A DNA stretch of 64,000 nucleotides from Sulfuricurvum kujiense DSM 16994 (GCF_000183725.1 NC_014762.1:558001-622000); one strand, 5' to 3'. Shown: positions 27,807 to 37,193, counted from the first letter of the stretch. Numbers and translations are program-made. Notes: generated from the sequence alone by a model not told the origin.

Positions 27807-28932
27807 AAAACTCTCCAACAGCATTGATCTGCATCATGAACTAAAATCGCTCGGCGTAGACAGCGGCGGAATTTCCATTTTGGAAGATAAAGGGGCGATG
27901 CATCTGATCCGCATCCGAGATTTGCATGTCGGAGCCGCCAATATCCTCAAGCAAGATGCCCTCAGCATCGGTGCCGATCTAGCGGTTCCAAGAGGGACGG
28001 TAACGGCATCAGTACCTCGTGTCGATGTTCTATTGATTGCAACCGAGCGTCAGCTGCAGCAACTGGCGAAAAAAGAGAAAGCCCAACCGTTCGGACTTAA
28101 GCAGCTCTCTATGGAGCTTGAGAGTTTCTGCCGACTTAAAAGCGATGATGTTTCGATTATGGGAATTCTCAATGCAAACGATGACAGCTTTTACCGTGCC
28201 AGCCGATTTCAGGGAAGCGGCGCCGTTGAGCGGATAGAAACGATGATCTCTGAAGGGGCCGACATTATCGATCTCGGCGGGGTTTCAAGCCGTCCCGGCA
28301 GTGTAGCCGTCAGTGCGGAGGAAGAACTGAACCGTGTACGCCCCATTATCGATGTGTTGTACGAACAGCGTTTTTATGAGAAGACGAAGCTCAGTCTGGA
28401 CAGTTATGAACCTTCCGTTATCCATTATGCGTTGGAGAAGGGCTTTCATATCATCAACGATATTACAGGTCTGGCTAACGATGAGGTGGCACGGCTCTGC
28501 GGAAGTTACGGGGCGACAGCCGTCATTATGCATATGCAGGGCAAGCCTCAGACAATGCAGGAAAATCCGATCTATTCATCCGTAATACAGGAGGTCGAAC
28601 TTTTTTTCCGCGAACGGATGGCAAAAGCTGAAGCATTCGGAATCAAAGAGGTTATTTTAGATTGCGGAATCGGATTCGGTAAACGGCTCGAAGACAACTT
28701 GTCTCTTATAACCCATCAGCGCCATTTCGTCAGACTGGGTAAAAAACTCCTCGTCGGTGCCAGCCGGAAATCGATGATCGATGCAATTTCGTCCTCTGAG
28801 AGCGATGAGCGTTTGGCTGGGACATTGGCAATCCATCTCAAAGCGATAGAGGAGGGGGCTTCCATTATTCGGGTTCATGATGTGAAAGAACATTCACAGG
28901 CACTTAAAGTATGGAAAGCACTTAGAGGATGA
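27796..28932 (+). CDS. folP: Dihydropteroate synthase with N-terminal extension
   Basis: A protein of about 378 residues that joins p-aminobenzoate to the pterin pyrophosphate in folate synthesis. The TIM barrel begins at about residue 115 with SIMGILNANDDSFY, a variant of the usual GILNVTPDSF. It continues with ADIIDLGGVSSRPG, HIINDITG, VIMHMQGKP, LDCGIGFGK and LLVGASRKS. The extra ~110 residues at the N-terminus match what is usual for this gene in the phylum. GTG 27796 is preferred to GTG 27784 because GAGG lies six bases before it; either way the gene overlaps holB. Confidence 0.88.
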   Translation: MVVEKLSNSIDLHHELKSLGVDSGGISILEDKGAMHLIRIRDLHVGAANILKQDALSIGADLAVPRGTVTASVPRVDVLLIATERQLQQLAKKEKAQPFGLKQLSMELESFCRLKSDDVSIMGILNANDDSFYRASRFQGSGAVERIETMISEGADIIDLGGVSSRPGSVAVSAEEELNRVRPIIDVLYEQRFYEKTKLSLDSYEPSVIHYALEKGFHIINDITGLANDEVARLCGSYGATAVIMHMQGKPQTMQENPIYSSVIQEVELFFRERMAKAEAFGIKEVILDCGIGFGKRLEDNLSLITHQRHFVRLGKKLLVGASRKSMIDAISSSESDERLAGTLAIHLKAIEEGASIIRVHDVKEHSQALKVWKALRG

Positions 28933-28934
28933 TT

Positions 28935-30086
28935 ATGAGCAACAGTGTCGTTATTATTACCCTTTCGCTTTTGGTATTGCTCTCGCCGTTTTTGTCTCGT
29001 ATCACGAAAATACCAGTTGTTGTTGTTGAGATTTTACTCGGAAGTTTAGCGGGATATTTCGGCTTTTTGGTTGAAAACGAACTCTTTAAAATTATTGCCA
29101 AAGTGGGATTCTTGTATCTGATGTTCTTGGCGGGAATGGAGGTCAACCTCAAAGAGTTCGGATTCGCGAAATCCTCTTTGCTGCGTCGCACGGTAATCTA
29201 TTTTATGATGCTTTATGCGTGTTCTTTGACTCTATTCGTCTATTTTGATCTTAGTGCCGTCTATTTAGTGGCATTTCCGATTTTTTCGTTGGGGATGCTT
29301 ATGGCATTGGTCAAAGAATACGGTAAAAATCAGCCGTGGCTTGCACTTGCACTCAATATCGGAATTATCGGCGAGCTGGTCAGCATTATCGCTCTGACTA
29401 TCCTCAGCGGAGGTTTGGAATACGGGTATAACCGCGAATTTGCCTTTACCCTCGGGGGACTTTTTTTATTTTTGATAGGGTTCGTCCTCTTTTTTCGAGG
29501 GATGCGTATATTATTCTGGTGGTATCCCGGACTTAAAACGCTTATTATGCCCCATGATGATAGTAAGGATCAGGATATCCGTTTTTCCATGGCTTTGATG
29601 TTTATTATGGTTGCCGTGATGCTTTATCTTAAAATCGATGTCGTTTTGGGGGCGTTTTTGGCGGGGATGTTTATTGCTACCTATTTTAAACACAAAACCG
29701 AACTTCCAGAAAAACTCTCCTCATTCGGATTCGGATTTTTAGTACCGATATTTTTCATTCACGTCGGCTCAACACTCTCGCTTGAGGCGTTTGTCGATGT
29801 TAAAATTTTAGAACTTGCATTGTTTATCGCAGGAGCGATTATTGGTATCCGCCTACTTAGTTCTTTGGTTGCTTACGGAGGCTATTTGGGATTGAAAAAT
29901 ACGCTTCTTTTTTCTCTGAGTGACTCGATGCCTTTGACATTTACGGTGGCAATCGCCACATTAGGCTATGGTGCTAACGCTATTACACATGATGAATATT
30001 ATGCATTTATCGTAGCCAGCATGGGAAGCGGGATTTTCTTGATGATTCTGATTAAAGTTTTATACATTTTCTTTAATAAAAAGTAG
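28935..30086 (+). CDS. Cation:proton antiporter, CPA2/Kef-type membrane protein
   Basis: A protein of about 383 residues with 11 to 13 membrane segments. Family features include the N-terminal PVVVVEILLGSLAGYFGF and FLYLMFLAGMEVNLKEFG, and VVLGAFLAGMFIATY and FGFLVPIFFIHVGS in the second half. No RCK/TrkA-N regulatory domain is attached. It probably exchanges Na+ or K+ for protons. ATG 28935 is favoured over an ATG six bases earlier by the position of AGAGG. It follows folP almost without gap, and a promoter region for motA follows. Confidence 0.8.
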   Translation: MSNSVVIITLSLLVLLSPFLSRITKIPVVVVEILLGSLAGYFGFLVENELFKIIAKVGFLYLMFLAGMEVNLKEFGFAKSSLLRRTVIYFMMLYACSLTLFVYFDLSAVYLVAFPIFSLGMLMALVKEYGKNQPWLALALNIGIIGELVSIIALTILSGGLEYGYNREFAFTLGGLFLFLIGFVLFFRGMRILFWWYPGLKTLIMPHDDSKDQDIRFSMALMFIMVAVMLYLKIDVVLGAFLAGMFIATYFKHKTELPEKLSSFGFGFLVPIFFIHVGSTLSLEAFVDVKILELALFIAGAIIGIRLLSSLVAYGGYLGLKNTLLFSLSDSMPLTFTVAIATLGYGANAITHDEYYAFIVASMGSGIFLMILIKVLYIFFNKK

Positions 30087-30120
30087 ACGTAATTATCATT
30101 AAATTTCAGTAAAAACAAGA

Positions 30121-30126
30121 TACAAT
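30121..30126 (+). promoter_or_regulatory. Possible -10 element for motAB
   Basis: TACAAT lies about 55 bp before the motA start, in the only sizeable gap of this region (30087-30181). A sigma-28 type promoter is not obvious, in line with sigma-70 control of the stator genes in several relatives. Confidence 0.4.
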
Positions 30127-30181
30127 CAATAATCAGTGCGATGGTGCTATCAAGGATGAAGCTTAAGGGAGAAGGAGTCAC

Positions 30182-30952
30182 GTGGATTTAACGGTTGTAT
30201 TAGGAATCTTAGGGGCGATTGCGTCTATCTCTATCGGAGACTTGATGGAGGGCGGGAATCCCGTCCACGTCGTCCACATTACGTCGCTTATTATCATTAT
30301 GCCGACGACGTTGCTGGCTGCTATGGTAAGTACAGATGCCGAACACGTAAAAGGTGCCTACAAAGCTGTTCCGATCATTTTTAAAAAATCGCAAGTCGAT
30401 TTGCACGCACGGATCAAGCAGATTATTGAACTTTCGACGATGGCACGGCGTGACGGCCTTCTCTCTCTGGAAGCAAAAGTGGCTCAATTGGACAGTGAGT
30501 TTTTAAAACAGGGGCTTAGCATGGCGGTTGACGGCAATGAAGTCGATACGATCGTAGAAACCATGGAACTGGTAATCGAAGAGACGGAACATTATTATCA
30601 CGGATGTGCCCACTATTGGATTATTGCAGGGGAGACGTCTCCCGTTTTGGGTCTTGTCGGGGCGGTTTTGGGTCTTATTCTTGCGCTTCAAAAACTTGAT
30701 AATCCCGCAGAAATGGCGGCCGGTATCGCCGGTGCGTTTACGGCGACCGTAACCGGGATTTTCAGTGCATACGTTTTATTCGGACCTATGGGAAATAAAT
30801 TGGCTAAAAAAGCACATCATATTGTGAAAGAACAAAAATTGATGCTGGAAGGGATTATCGGTATTGTTCACGGTGATAATCCACGTACGCTCGAAGCAAA
30901 ATTGCTAAATTTCCTTTCCCCTGCGGAAGAGAAGCACAGCCAATTTAATTGA
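30182..30952 (+). CDS. motA: Flagellar motor stator protein MotA
   Basis: A 256-residue membrane protein with four predicted helices. Recognised features are the N-terminal GILGAIASISIGDLMEGG, the cytoplasmic loop with RRDGLLSLEA, which holds residues contacting FliG, and helices 3-4 with SPVLGLVGAVLGLI and AGAFTATVTGIFSAY. With MotB it forms the proton-driven stator. GTG is the start, with GGGAGAAGGAG upstream. motB begins 14 bp after the stop. Confidence 0.95.
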   Translation: MDLTVVLGILGAIASISIGDLMEGGNPVHVVHITSLIIIMPTTLLAAMVSTDAEHVKGAYKAVPIIFKKSQVDLHARIKQIIELSTMARRDGLLSLEAKVAQLDSEFLKQGLSMAVDGNEVDTIVETMELVIEETEHYYHGCAHYWIIAGETSPVLGLVGAVLGLILALQKLDNPAEMAAGIAGAFTATVTGIFSAYVLFGPMGNKLAKKAHHIVKEQKLMLEGIIGIVHGDNPRTLEAKLLNFLSPAEEKHSQFN

Positions 30953-30966
30953 TGAAGACTAAATAA

Positions 30967-31815
30967 ATGGCTAAGCATAAATGTAAGAAGTGTCCAGAAT
31001 GTCCGGCAGGAGAGAAATGGGCTGTTCCGACTGCCGACTTTTTCAGCCTTTTATTGGCTCTTTTTATTGCCCTTTTCGCCATTGCGTCGGTTAACAAAGA
31101 AAAAATAAAAGCGGTCAAAGAAGAGTTTGTAAAGATTTATGATTATGCTCCTGCCCCTCAGGAAATTACGCCGGTTGTGGATATGGTAAGTGAGAACAAT
31201 CCGACCCCTGATGCAACCGCCAATGCAGCGGGGTCAGCCCCTGTCACAGACGGCGGTTCATTATTGGTGGGGGCTCCTCCGACCAAATCTACAGAGGCAG
31301 CATCGGAAGCCATCCAGAAAATACAGCAGGATTTAAAAAATGCCTCAATGGGCTCAGGGCCTCTAGATCAGAGTATGGACGGTGTATTATTAAAACTTCC
31401 GACTTCTATCCCTTTTAAAGGGGCAAACGCAACGATTGACAATGAAGAGTTGCATCTGTTCTTGCGACGTGTAACCGATATCATCAATACACTTCCACCG
31501 ACAGTGGATATCTCTATTCGGGGGTATACCGATAATCAGCCGCTCCCTCCCGGAGCAGGATATAAAGACAATATCGAACTCTCCAGTCGAAGAGCTGAGA
31601 CGGTAATGCGTGAGTTAATCCGAAACGGTGTAGCTCCGGAGCGCCTCTCTACCGCGGGATTCGGTGCAGCCAAGCCGGTTGCCGAAAATACCACAGAAGA
31701 GAACCGTGCCAAAAATAGACGGGTAGAATTTTATATGTATGTTTCGAACGACACACCGCTGGATCAGGCAAAACAGAACAATATCCTGGATGCTTTAAGC
31801 AAGCTCCAAAAATAA
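30967..31815 (+). CDS. motB: Flagellar motor stator protein MotB
   Basis: A 282-residue protein with one N-terminal helix, WAVPTADFFSLLLALFIALF, carrying the proton-binding Asp, and a plug region after it. A linker with Pro and Ala follows, then an OmpA-type peptidoglycan-binding domain (ISIRGYTDNQPL, ELSSRRAETVMREL, NRRVEFYM). The cysteine-rich start KHKCKKCPECPAGEKW is typical of this phylum. The gene is coupled with motA in one operon. Confidence 0.95.
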   Translation: MAKHKCKKCPECPAGEKWAVPTADFFSLLLALFIALFAIASVNKEKIKAVKEEFVKIYDYAPAPQEITPVVDMVSENNPTPDATANAAGSAPVTDGGSLLVGAPPTKSTEAASEAIQKIQQDLKNASMGSGPLDQSMDGVLLKLPTSIPFKGANATIDNEELHLFLRRVTDIINTLPPTVDISIRGYTDNQPLPPGAGYKDNIELSSRRAETVMRELIRNGVAPERLSTAGFGAAKPVAENTTEENRAKNRRVEFYMYVSNDTPLDQAKQNNILDALSKLQK

Positions 31816-31822
31816 ACATTGA

Positions 31823-32431
31823 GTGAATATTTTTAAAAAATTTACAAAACAAAAGTCGAATAGGATCGATAATTACCGTTTCTATCACACCGGTATTATT
31901 GATCACGGCTATACCCCTCAAGGCCTGCGATGGCATTCAAAACAATCCCAAGAGATCCGATTTCATCAGCTGCTGGCACTTTTGCCGTATGATACCCAAT
32001 CGATTGTCGATGCAGGGTGCGGTTTCGGCGATTTATACGACTACATCCGATTAAACGGGAAATATACTCTGCACTACATCGGATTGGATTCCCTTGATAT
32101 GATGGTAGAAGAAGCAATCAAACGCACTCAACAAGAGGCAATTTACCGCTGCGATATCTTGAACGATCCCCTCCCTATGGCAGAGTTTTACCTTTGCAGC
32201 GGTGCACTGAATATCTTGACGCGAAATGCCGCTTTCCGATTTATTGAACGTTGTTATGACGCTTCATCGCGTGGAATAATTTTTAATTTTTTGGAAGGGG
32301 ATAAAGATTCTAAAACGTTTAATTATTTGCGAGAAGGCGATATAAAAGCATTGGGGGAGAAGTTGAATGCAAGGGTCGTTATCCGCCGACACTACTACGA
32401 GTGCGATTGCACGGCGGCTTTTTATAAATGA
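31823..32431 (+). CDS. Class I SAM-dependent methyltransferase-like protein
   Basis: A 202-residue protein with the SAM-binding motif I IVDAGCGFGDLYDYI at about residue 62, then the acidic motif II in YIGLDSLDMMVE. The target is unknown. GTG at 31823 is the assumed start, 7 bp after motB, which suggests co-transcription with the stator genes. The C-terminal half is only weakly like known methyltransferases. It converges with the phosphate transporter gene. Confidence 0.7.
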   Translation: MNIFKKFTKQKSNRIDNYRFYHTGIIDHGYTPQGLRWHSKQSQEIRFHQLLALLPYDTQSIVDAGCGFGDLYDYIRLNGKYTLHYIGLDSLDMMVEEAIKRTQQEAIYRCDILNDPLPMAEFYLCSGALNILTRNAAFRFIERCYDASSRGIIFNFLEGDKDSKTFNYLREGDIKALGEKLNARVVIRRHYYECDCTAAFYK

Positions 32432-32444
32432 CCGGGGCATCGGC

Positions 32445-33926
32445 TTAATAGCCGAATGTCACTTTTAGGGCGAAGAAGAAGAGGGCTGCCATAGCTGCAG
32501 CTGCCGGTAATGTAATGACCCACGCCATGGCAATCGGTTTCATTAATTTCCAGTTAGCATCACGATTGAGTACGCCGATACCGATAATAGCACCGACAAG
32601 GATATGGGTTGATGAAACAGGAATCCCTAACACGGTTGCCAATAAGATAACCAACGTTGCTCCGAGCTCTGCTGCGAAACCGGTTACCGGGAAGATTTCA
32701 GTAATTCGGCTGCCGACAGTGTCAATAACCTCTTTGCCGATGAACCATAATCCGGCTACAAGCGCAATTCCAAAGGTCGCCATTGCGATAAACGGGACAG
32801 GGGATTCCGCATTGATTTTACCTGTCGCCAGAATATCGATAATAGCGGCAAACGGCCCGATGGCATTCGCAATATCGTTTGCCCCGTGGCTAAATGCGAA
32901 TGATGACGCTGTAAGGACTTGGAGCATGCTAAATACCCGCATTGTCGCTTTGTGCGGAGTATCTTTATGCATGACTTTGATGATAGCATAGACGACACCG
33001 TACATAAGGGTGGACAACACCGCAAGCAACATATAGATTTGGGCATCGTTGAGACCCAAATTTGCGTGTTTAAGACCTTTAAACAAGAGCATACCGGTAA
33101 TCATCGCCGTACCGAATGCCGCAACGATCGGCGCATGGGTACGAAGAGCATAGAAAGCGTTTTGTTTTTTCTTGAGACGATTGAGCTCATGCATTTGCTC
33201 TTCAAAACGACCTTTCTCTTCAGAGGTTGCGGTCGCTTCATTGTAAGAGGCTTTAAGTGCAGTCACTTGCACTTTGATCTCATCAATATGGGCTTGGACA
33301 TTATCATTGTAATCAAGAATAAATTTCTTTAAATACCAATATATCCCATACGACGCCATACCGCCTAGAATCGGTGAAACGACCCAGCTGATGGCAATTT
33401 TGGTGACTTGATCCCAGTGAACCAGACCGAATACAGATTCTCCCACTTCCATCGTAGCGTATCCAAGGGCGATTGAGCCCCCTAAAATCCCTCCGATAAT
33501 GGCATGCGTTGTGGAGACAGGATACCCTTTGAATGTCGCATACAACAGCCACGTTCCCGCAGAGAGGAGTGAACCCATCATAACAAATACGAGCAACATT
33601 GGATCAAAATCCATTGCCGAAATGTCGACGATCCCTTTACGGATAGTGTTAGTCACTTCGGCACCCGCAAGCATAGCTCCGCCGAGTTCGAAGATTGCGG
33701 CAATCATAAGCGCTTGTTTGACGGTGAGGGTTTTTGCCCCTACACTGGTACCGAATGAGTTGGCGACATCGTTACCGCCGATGTTAAACGCCATGAAAAT
33801 CCCAAAAAGGGTAGCTAAAATGAAAAGAGTGTAGTTGTTTTCGAGATAGTTAAATCCCCACACCATAAATGCGGCGGTCATAAGGACAAAAACAGTGCCG
33901 AAAAAGAGATTGTCACGAGAGAACAT
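32445..33926 (-). CDS. pit: Low-affinity inorganic phosphate transporter (Pit family)
   Basis: A 493-residue membrane protein with duplicated Pit signatures: GGNDVANSFGTSVGAKTLT near residue 50 and FSHGANDIANAIGP in the second half, plus GIPVSSTHI and YPVSTTHAIIGGILGG. A cytoplasmic coiled insert lies at about 200-245. It imports metal-phosphate with protons. Immediately upstream of the start codon sits a striking five-fold 11-bp repeat that looks like a PhoB-type site. It converges with the methyltransferase gene. Confidence 0.93.
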   Translation of the reverse strand: MFSRDNLFFGTVFVLMTAAFMVWGFNYLENNYTLFILATLFGIFMAFNIGGNDVANSFGTSVGAKTLTVKQALMIAAIFELGGAMLAGAEVTNTIRKGIVDISAMDFDPMLLVFVMMGSLLSAGTWLLYATFKGYPVSTTHAIIGGILGGSIALGYATMEVGESVFGLVHWDQVTKIAISWVVSPILGGMASYGIYWYLKKFILDYNDNVQAHIDEIKVQVTALKASYNEATATSEEKGRFEEQMHELNRLKKKQNAFYALRTHAPIVAAFGTAMITGMLLFKGLKHANLGLNDAQIYMLLAVLSTLMYGVVYAIIKVMHKDTPHKATMRVFSMLQVLTASSFAFSHGANDIANAIGPFAAIIDILATGKINAESPVPFIAMATFGIALVAGLWFIGKEVIDTVGSRITEIFPVTGFAAELGATLVILLATVLGIPVSSTHILVGAIIGIGVLNRDANWKLMKPIAMAWVITLPAAAAMAALFFFALKVTFGY

Positions 33927-33939
33927 TGGTACTCCAATA

Positions 33940-33994
33940 ATTACGAATGTATTACGAAACCGTTACTGTTTGGTTACGAAATTATTACAAAATT
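33940..33994 (-). promoter_or_regulatory. Five tandem 11-bp repeats upstream of pit (PHO-box-like)
   Basis: On the plus strand the units are ATTACGAATGT, ATTACGAAACC, GTTACTGTTTG, GTTACGAAATT and ATTACAAAATT, with no gaps. All share xTTAC in the same phase. An 11-bp direct-repeat period is the hallmark of PhoB/OmpR-family regulators bound head to tail. The block ends 14 bp upstream of the pit start codon, so it must overlap the promoter. Confidence 0.6.
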
Positions 33995-33995
33995 A

Positions 33996-34031
33996 TGCCC
34001 GTTTGTCTCTTTGAAGAGACTTTATCGGGCA
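33996..34031 (-). terminator. Two-part hairpin after the cyclophilin gene
   Basis: Outer arms TGCCCG/CGGGCA and inner arms GTCTCTT/AAGAGAC form a stem with an internal loop. In the minus direction TAATTTTGT follows. It ends the msrB-cyclophilin operon and isolates pit. Confidence 0.65.
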
Positions 34032-34040
34032 AAGAAGAGG

Positions 34041-34574
34041 TTAGGGGAGTAAAGTAGCTTTGATGATTTTTTGGGTTTGGAGCGGTTTGTCACCGCCGTA
34101 TTGGCCGTTGGTTTGAACATTATTAAGTTTGTTCAGTGTATCCATTCCCGCTACGACACGCCCGAAGATGGTGTGATAGCCGTTAAGCCACGGGGTCGGT
34201 GCGGTTGTGATGAAAAACTGACTTCCGTTGGTTTTTGGACCGGAATTTGCCATAGCCAAGATTCCCGTTTTGTCGAAAACGACTCCCGATTTGAACTCAT
34301 CTTTAAACGGTTTTTTCCAGATCGACTCGCCTCCGGCACCCGTTCCGGTAGGATCCCCGCCCTGAACCATAAAATTTTTAATGATACGGTGAAACGTTAA
34401 TCCGTTATAGTAACCGTTTTTGACGTGAGTTGTAAAATTTTCAACCGCTAGAGGGGCAACATCTTCGTAAAGTTCCAAGGTGAGATCCCCTTGTGTCGTT
34501 TGGAGAAGAACTTTAGGATGGGAAGCGGCAAAAGATAATGTCGCCGCCAACAAAAGGGTAAGTAATAATCGCAT
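34041..34574 (-). CDS. Secreted peptidyl-prolyl cis-trans isomerase, cyclophilin type
   Basis: A 177-residue protein with a signal peptide ([18 protein letters not shown]). The cyclophilin core contains TFHRIIKNFMVQGGDPTGTG, SQFFITTAPTPWLNG and HTIFGRVVAGMD. The catalytic Arg (FHRI), QGGDP and SQFFI elements are all present. It is expected to help fold proteins in the periplasm. ATG 34574 is chosen over a frame-open upstream extension because it gives a clean signal peptide and overlaps the msrB stop as TAATG. Confidence 0.9.
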   Translation of the reverse strand: MRLLLTLLLAATLSFAASHPKVLLQTTQGDLTLELYEDVAPLAVENFTTHVKNGYYNGLTFHRIIKNFMVQGGDPTGTGAGGESIWKKPFKDEFKSGVVFDKTGILAMANSGPKTNGSQFFITTAPTPWLNGYHTIFGRVVAGMDTLNKLNNVQTNGQYGGDKPLQTQKIIKATLLP

Positions 34575-34978
34575 TAAGACTCCTGTGTGCGTGGTGTAAA
34601 GGTAAGACAAACCGAATTGATACAATAGCGCAATCCGGTACTTTTAGGGCCGTCGGGGAAAACATGTCCGAGATGTGCGTCACACGCCGCACACAGCACT
34701 TCGACACGAATCATACCGTGGCTGATATCCCGTTTCTCTTCGAGTGTTTCAGGGGCAATAGGGCGGTCAAAACTCGGCCATCCGGTACCCGAATCGAATT
34801 TTGAGCTGGAATCAAAAAGGGGTGCTCCGCAGCATACGCAGTGATAGACTCCGTCCCCTTTAAAGGAGGCGTATTCTCCGCTAAATGCTCTTTCCGTCCC
34901 ATGCTCTCTGGCGACGTGGTACGCTTCGCTGGTAAGAAGATTACGCCACTCTTCATCACTTTTTATAATTTTGGCCAT
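34574..34978 (-). CDS. msrB: Peptide methionine-R-sulfoxide reductase
   Basis: A 134-residue enzyme that repairs methionine-R-sulfoxide. It has both zinc CXXC pairs (CVCC and CAAC), [14 protein letters not shown] and RYCINS with the catalytic Cys. No signal peptide, so it is cytoplasmic. Start and stop both overlap neighbours by one base (TAATG at 34978 and at 34574), so the three genes from 36438 to 34041 look like a coupled operon. Confidence 0.95.
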   Translation of the reverse strand: MAKIIKSDEEWRNLLTSEAYHVAREHGTERAFSGEYASFKGDGVYHCVCCGAPLFDSSSKFDSGTGWPSFDRPIAPETLEEKRDISHGMIRVEVLCAACDAHLGHVFPDGPKSTGLRYCINSVCLTFTPRTQES

Positions 34979-36438
34979 TAGTCTCCCCTTTTCGGATTTG
35001 AAATAGAGATTATAGTCGCACTTTCTGATGCACGGCTTAGCGCATAGGTGTAATGTTCGCTTTCATCGGATGTAACAAGATAGATATGCGGCATATGAAG
35101 TCCATATGCATTTTCAGGCGTTGTGATGATCAGGTCGTCGAGATTTTGATATTGCAGACTGAATTCGGGTGTTAGTAATCGGGCATTGATACGGAAATAC
35201 TCATCAATAGCCTCTTTATAATCGTTTATTCGTTCATCATCTTGGAGAATAACCATTATTTCTTCGGCATTAATACTCTGCATTCGTACTCGAAGCTCCA
35301 GCAATAATGTCAAGAGGGCATTATCAGCGGAAGCGGGAATTTTTGCAAAAGGGATATTTTTTTGATAGTTGTTGTGCAGTATAAGTGTCGAATCGCTAAT
35401 CGGGATATATTCATTATGAAAAGAGAGGAGCAGCCAACGTTTTTCCCGATGTGCTATCAGCGCATCTAAAAAATCTTTCTCCATAGTATAAGCATCATCA
35501 CACATAACTACAGAAGCGGACTGAAAACCGGCAAACTCGGTTATATTCTGGGTATATGCAGGAGTAGAAAAAGTTAATGACGCGAGTTCGACTTTGAGTG
35601 CACCGTATTCGATTAACGATACCAACTCGTTACGGAGGATTTCACCTCCGATTAGGGTAGGTGTAATGATTAAAATCTTTACATCTGGTTTGTTCAGGAG
35701 CAAAAGGAGGGCTTTTCGGATAAGAACCGTACTTTTTCCGCTATGGTATTCGCCAAACAAAGAAGTAACCGTATCCGAATAATCGGTTTCAAGGAATTTC
35801 TTTTGTTCGTCCGATAAAAAAGTACCGTTACTCTTTTCCTCTGTAGGAACCAACAGCATATGGGACTGCAGTGAACCCATTATTCTTTGTTTTTGGTAGG
35901 GTTCAGACAGCTTTGGTGCCAATGTACAGAGTTTGTGGTGAATCGATTCTTTGGTGGAATCGTTGAATATCAGCCGCTCTTTAGGGAGAAGTTCATGAAA
36001 TGAAGAATCCAAAGTATCGAATTCATCTTCACTCAGGCGGCTGAGCCAAATAAAACGTTCGCACACGGTCGAATCGAATGAAAGGATGTCTTCAAGTTTA
36101 TGTCGAATAGCCGCTTCGGTCCTTCCTAAGCGGGTAGAAGGCTCCGCGTCGTTTTTTTGGGATGGCAGTTTAACGGTAGCGCCTTGAAGCGTCTCTGCAT
36201 CCCATTGTAGTTTTTCTCCGAATAAAAGACCTCGGTAGGGGATAAAGAACAGCAGATCGATTGAAATGTGCGTGTCTTGATAGAAGAGGTTAAAGTTTTC
36301 ATAAAAATATCCGTTTTCTTCACGAGCGAAAAAGCGGAAAAACTCTTTTTGTTCTGAATCGTCATCGCACACGTTTTGAGAAGGAGACTGGGGGGTACTT
36401 TTGGAAAAAAAAGAATTGAAGAAAGAAAAAAACACCAA
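34978..36438 (-). CDS. NERD-like plus SF1-helicase-like ATPase, degenerate
   Basis: A 486-residue protein. Residues about 45-80 ([19 protein letters not shown]) resemble the core of NERD nuclease-related domains, but the expected E-x-K is not intact (EKLQW). Residues 229-236 (GEYHSGKS) are a Walker [16 protein letters not shown] resembles SF1 motif Ia, VVMCDDAY a Walker B, and [14 protein letters not shown] near the end resembles motif VI. It may be a DNA-handling ATPase with a lost nuclease site. Start is TTG 36438 or GTG 36435; AGAGG suits the GTG slightly better. The stop overlaps the msrB start by one base. Confidence 0.55.
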   Translation of the reverse strand: MVFFSFFNSFFSKSTPQSPSQNVCDDDSEQKEFFRFFAREENGYFYENFNLFYQDTHISIDLLFFIPYRGLLFGEKLQWDAETLQGATVKLPSQKNDAEPSTRLGRTEAAIRHKLEDILSFDSTVCERFIWLSRLSEDEFDTLDSSFHELLPKERLIFNDSTKESIHHKLCTLAPKLSEPYQKQRIMGSLQSHMLLVPTEEKSNGTFLSDEQKKFLETDYSDTVTSLFGEYHSGKSTVLIRKALLLLLNKPDVKILIITPTLIGGEILRNELVSLIEYGALKVELASLTFSTPAYTQNITEFAGFQSASVVMCDDAYTMEKDFLDALIAHREKRWLLLSFHNEYIPISDSTLILHNNYQKNIPFAKIPASADNALLTLLLELRVRMQSINAEEIMVILQDDERINDYKEAIDEYFRINARLLTPEFSLQYQNLDDLIITTPENAYGLHMPHIYLVTSDESEHYTYALSRASESATIISISNPKRGD

Positions 36439-36545
36439 TTGCCTCTAATTTAGAAGATTGAAAACATTATTAGGATTAAGCGACAATTATAACAAATATT
36501 AATGGAAAAAGAAAATGGAAGAAAAAGAGAATAAGCCGAGGATAA

Positions 36546-36570
36546 AATCCCCGACGTATTAAGGGGGATT
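36546..36570 (-). terminator. Terminator of the HU gene
   Basis: Arms AATCCCC and GGGGATT with an 11-base loop sit right at the hup stop. In the minus direction the stem is followed by TTTATCC. It is a short but plausible intrinsic terminator. Confidence 0.65.
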
Positions 36571-36853
36571 ATTTTCCGGCTTCTACGCTGTCTTTAAGAC
36601 TTTTGCCCGGTTTGAATTTAGGAACCATTTTGTCTTTAGTGCTGTAAGTTTTGCTTGTTCCTGGAACTTTACCACTTTTCCCTTTTTGAAGAGTAGATGT
36701 AAAGCTTCCGAATCCTACCAAGGAAACCTCTTCTTTTGCAACGAGCGCTGCAGTTACCGCTTCAGTAAACGCTTTGATAGCTGTTTCAGCTTCAACTTTT
36801 GTTTTGTAACTACCGCTTTTTTGGACCAATTCGACGAATTGCGCTTTATTCAT
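36569..36853 (-). CDS. hup: HU-family DNA-binding protein
   Basis: A 94-residue histone-like protein beginning MNKAQFVELV, with VSLVGFGSFTS at the turn before the DNA-binding arms and a lysine-rich end (KFKPGKSLKDSV). The arm Pro of canonical HU lies in GKVPGTSKTYS. It compacts and bends DNA. It has its own promoter region (36854-36959) and terminator. Confidence 0.95.
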   Translation of the reverse strand: MNKAQFVELVQKSGSYKTKVEAETAIKAFTEAVTAALVAKEEVSLVGFGSFTSTLQKGKSGKVPGTSKTYSTKDKMVPKFKPGKSLKDSVEAGK

Positions 36854-36959
36854 TTATTACCCTTAATTTAGATATGCGAATAACACTCAAATCCTCCCTT
36901 ATACACGAGCAGACAAGGGAAAAAGTGTTTTAGCCGCGAATACTTTAATATCTCTTGCC

Positions 36960-37193
36960 TTAAATTTTTCTTCTTTTTTGCATTTTATTGAATAGTTTTG
37001 TTATTTTGTGGTTTTTAAGGCCGTTTTTTAGCCATTTTTTAGAATGATGAGCAAGCATAAGAGGGGAAACGAATTTTTTCGCATCAAAATTGACAGAGAA
37101 ATTTTTACTCCAAATCGACCATTTTTGTGCTGAGGAGATCGATAAAAATACCTCTTCTAATCCGATACGTTCTTGTTCGCTCAAACTGCTCAT
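36960..37193 (-). CDS. Hypothetical protein, 77 aa, coupled to HTH regulator
   Basis: A small, very basic protein with an acidic N-terminus (MSSLSEQERIGLEEVFLS) and a C-terminus rich in Lys, Arg and Trp. The family is not recognised. Its ATG overlaps the TGA of the upstream HTH gene (ATGA, 4 bp), so it is translationally coupled and probably works with that regulator. No membrane segment. A toxin/antitoxin pair is conceivable from size and coupling alone, but nothing in the sequence shows it. Confidence 0.6.
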   Translation of the reverse strand: MSSLSEQERIGLEEVFLSISSAQKWSIWSKNFSVNFDAKKFVSPLMLAHHSKKWLKNGLKNHKITKLFNKMQKRRKI

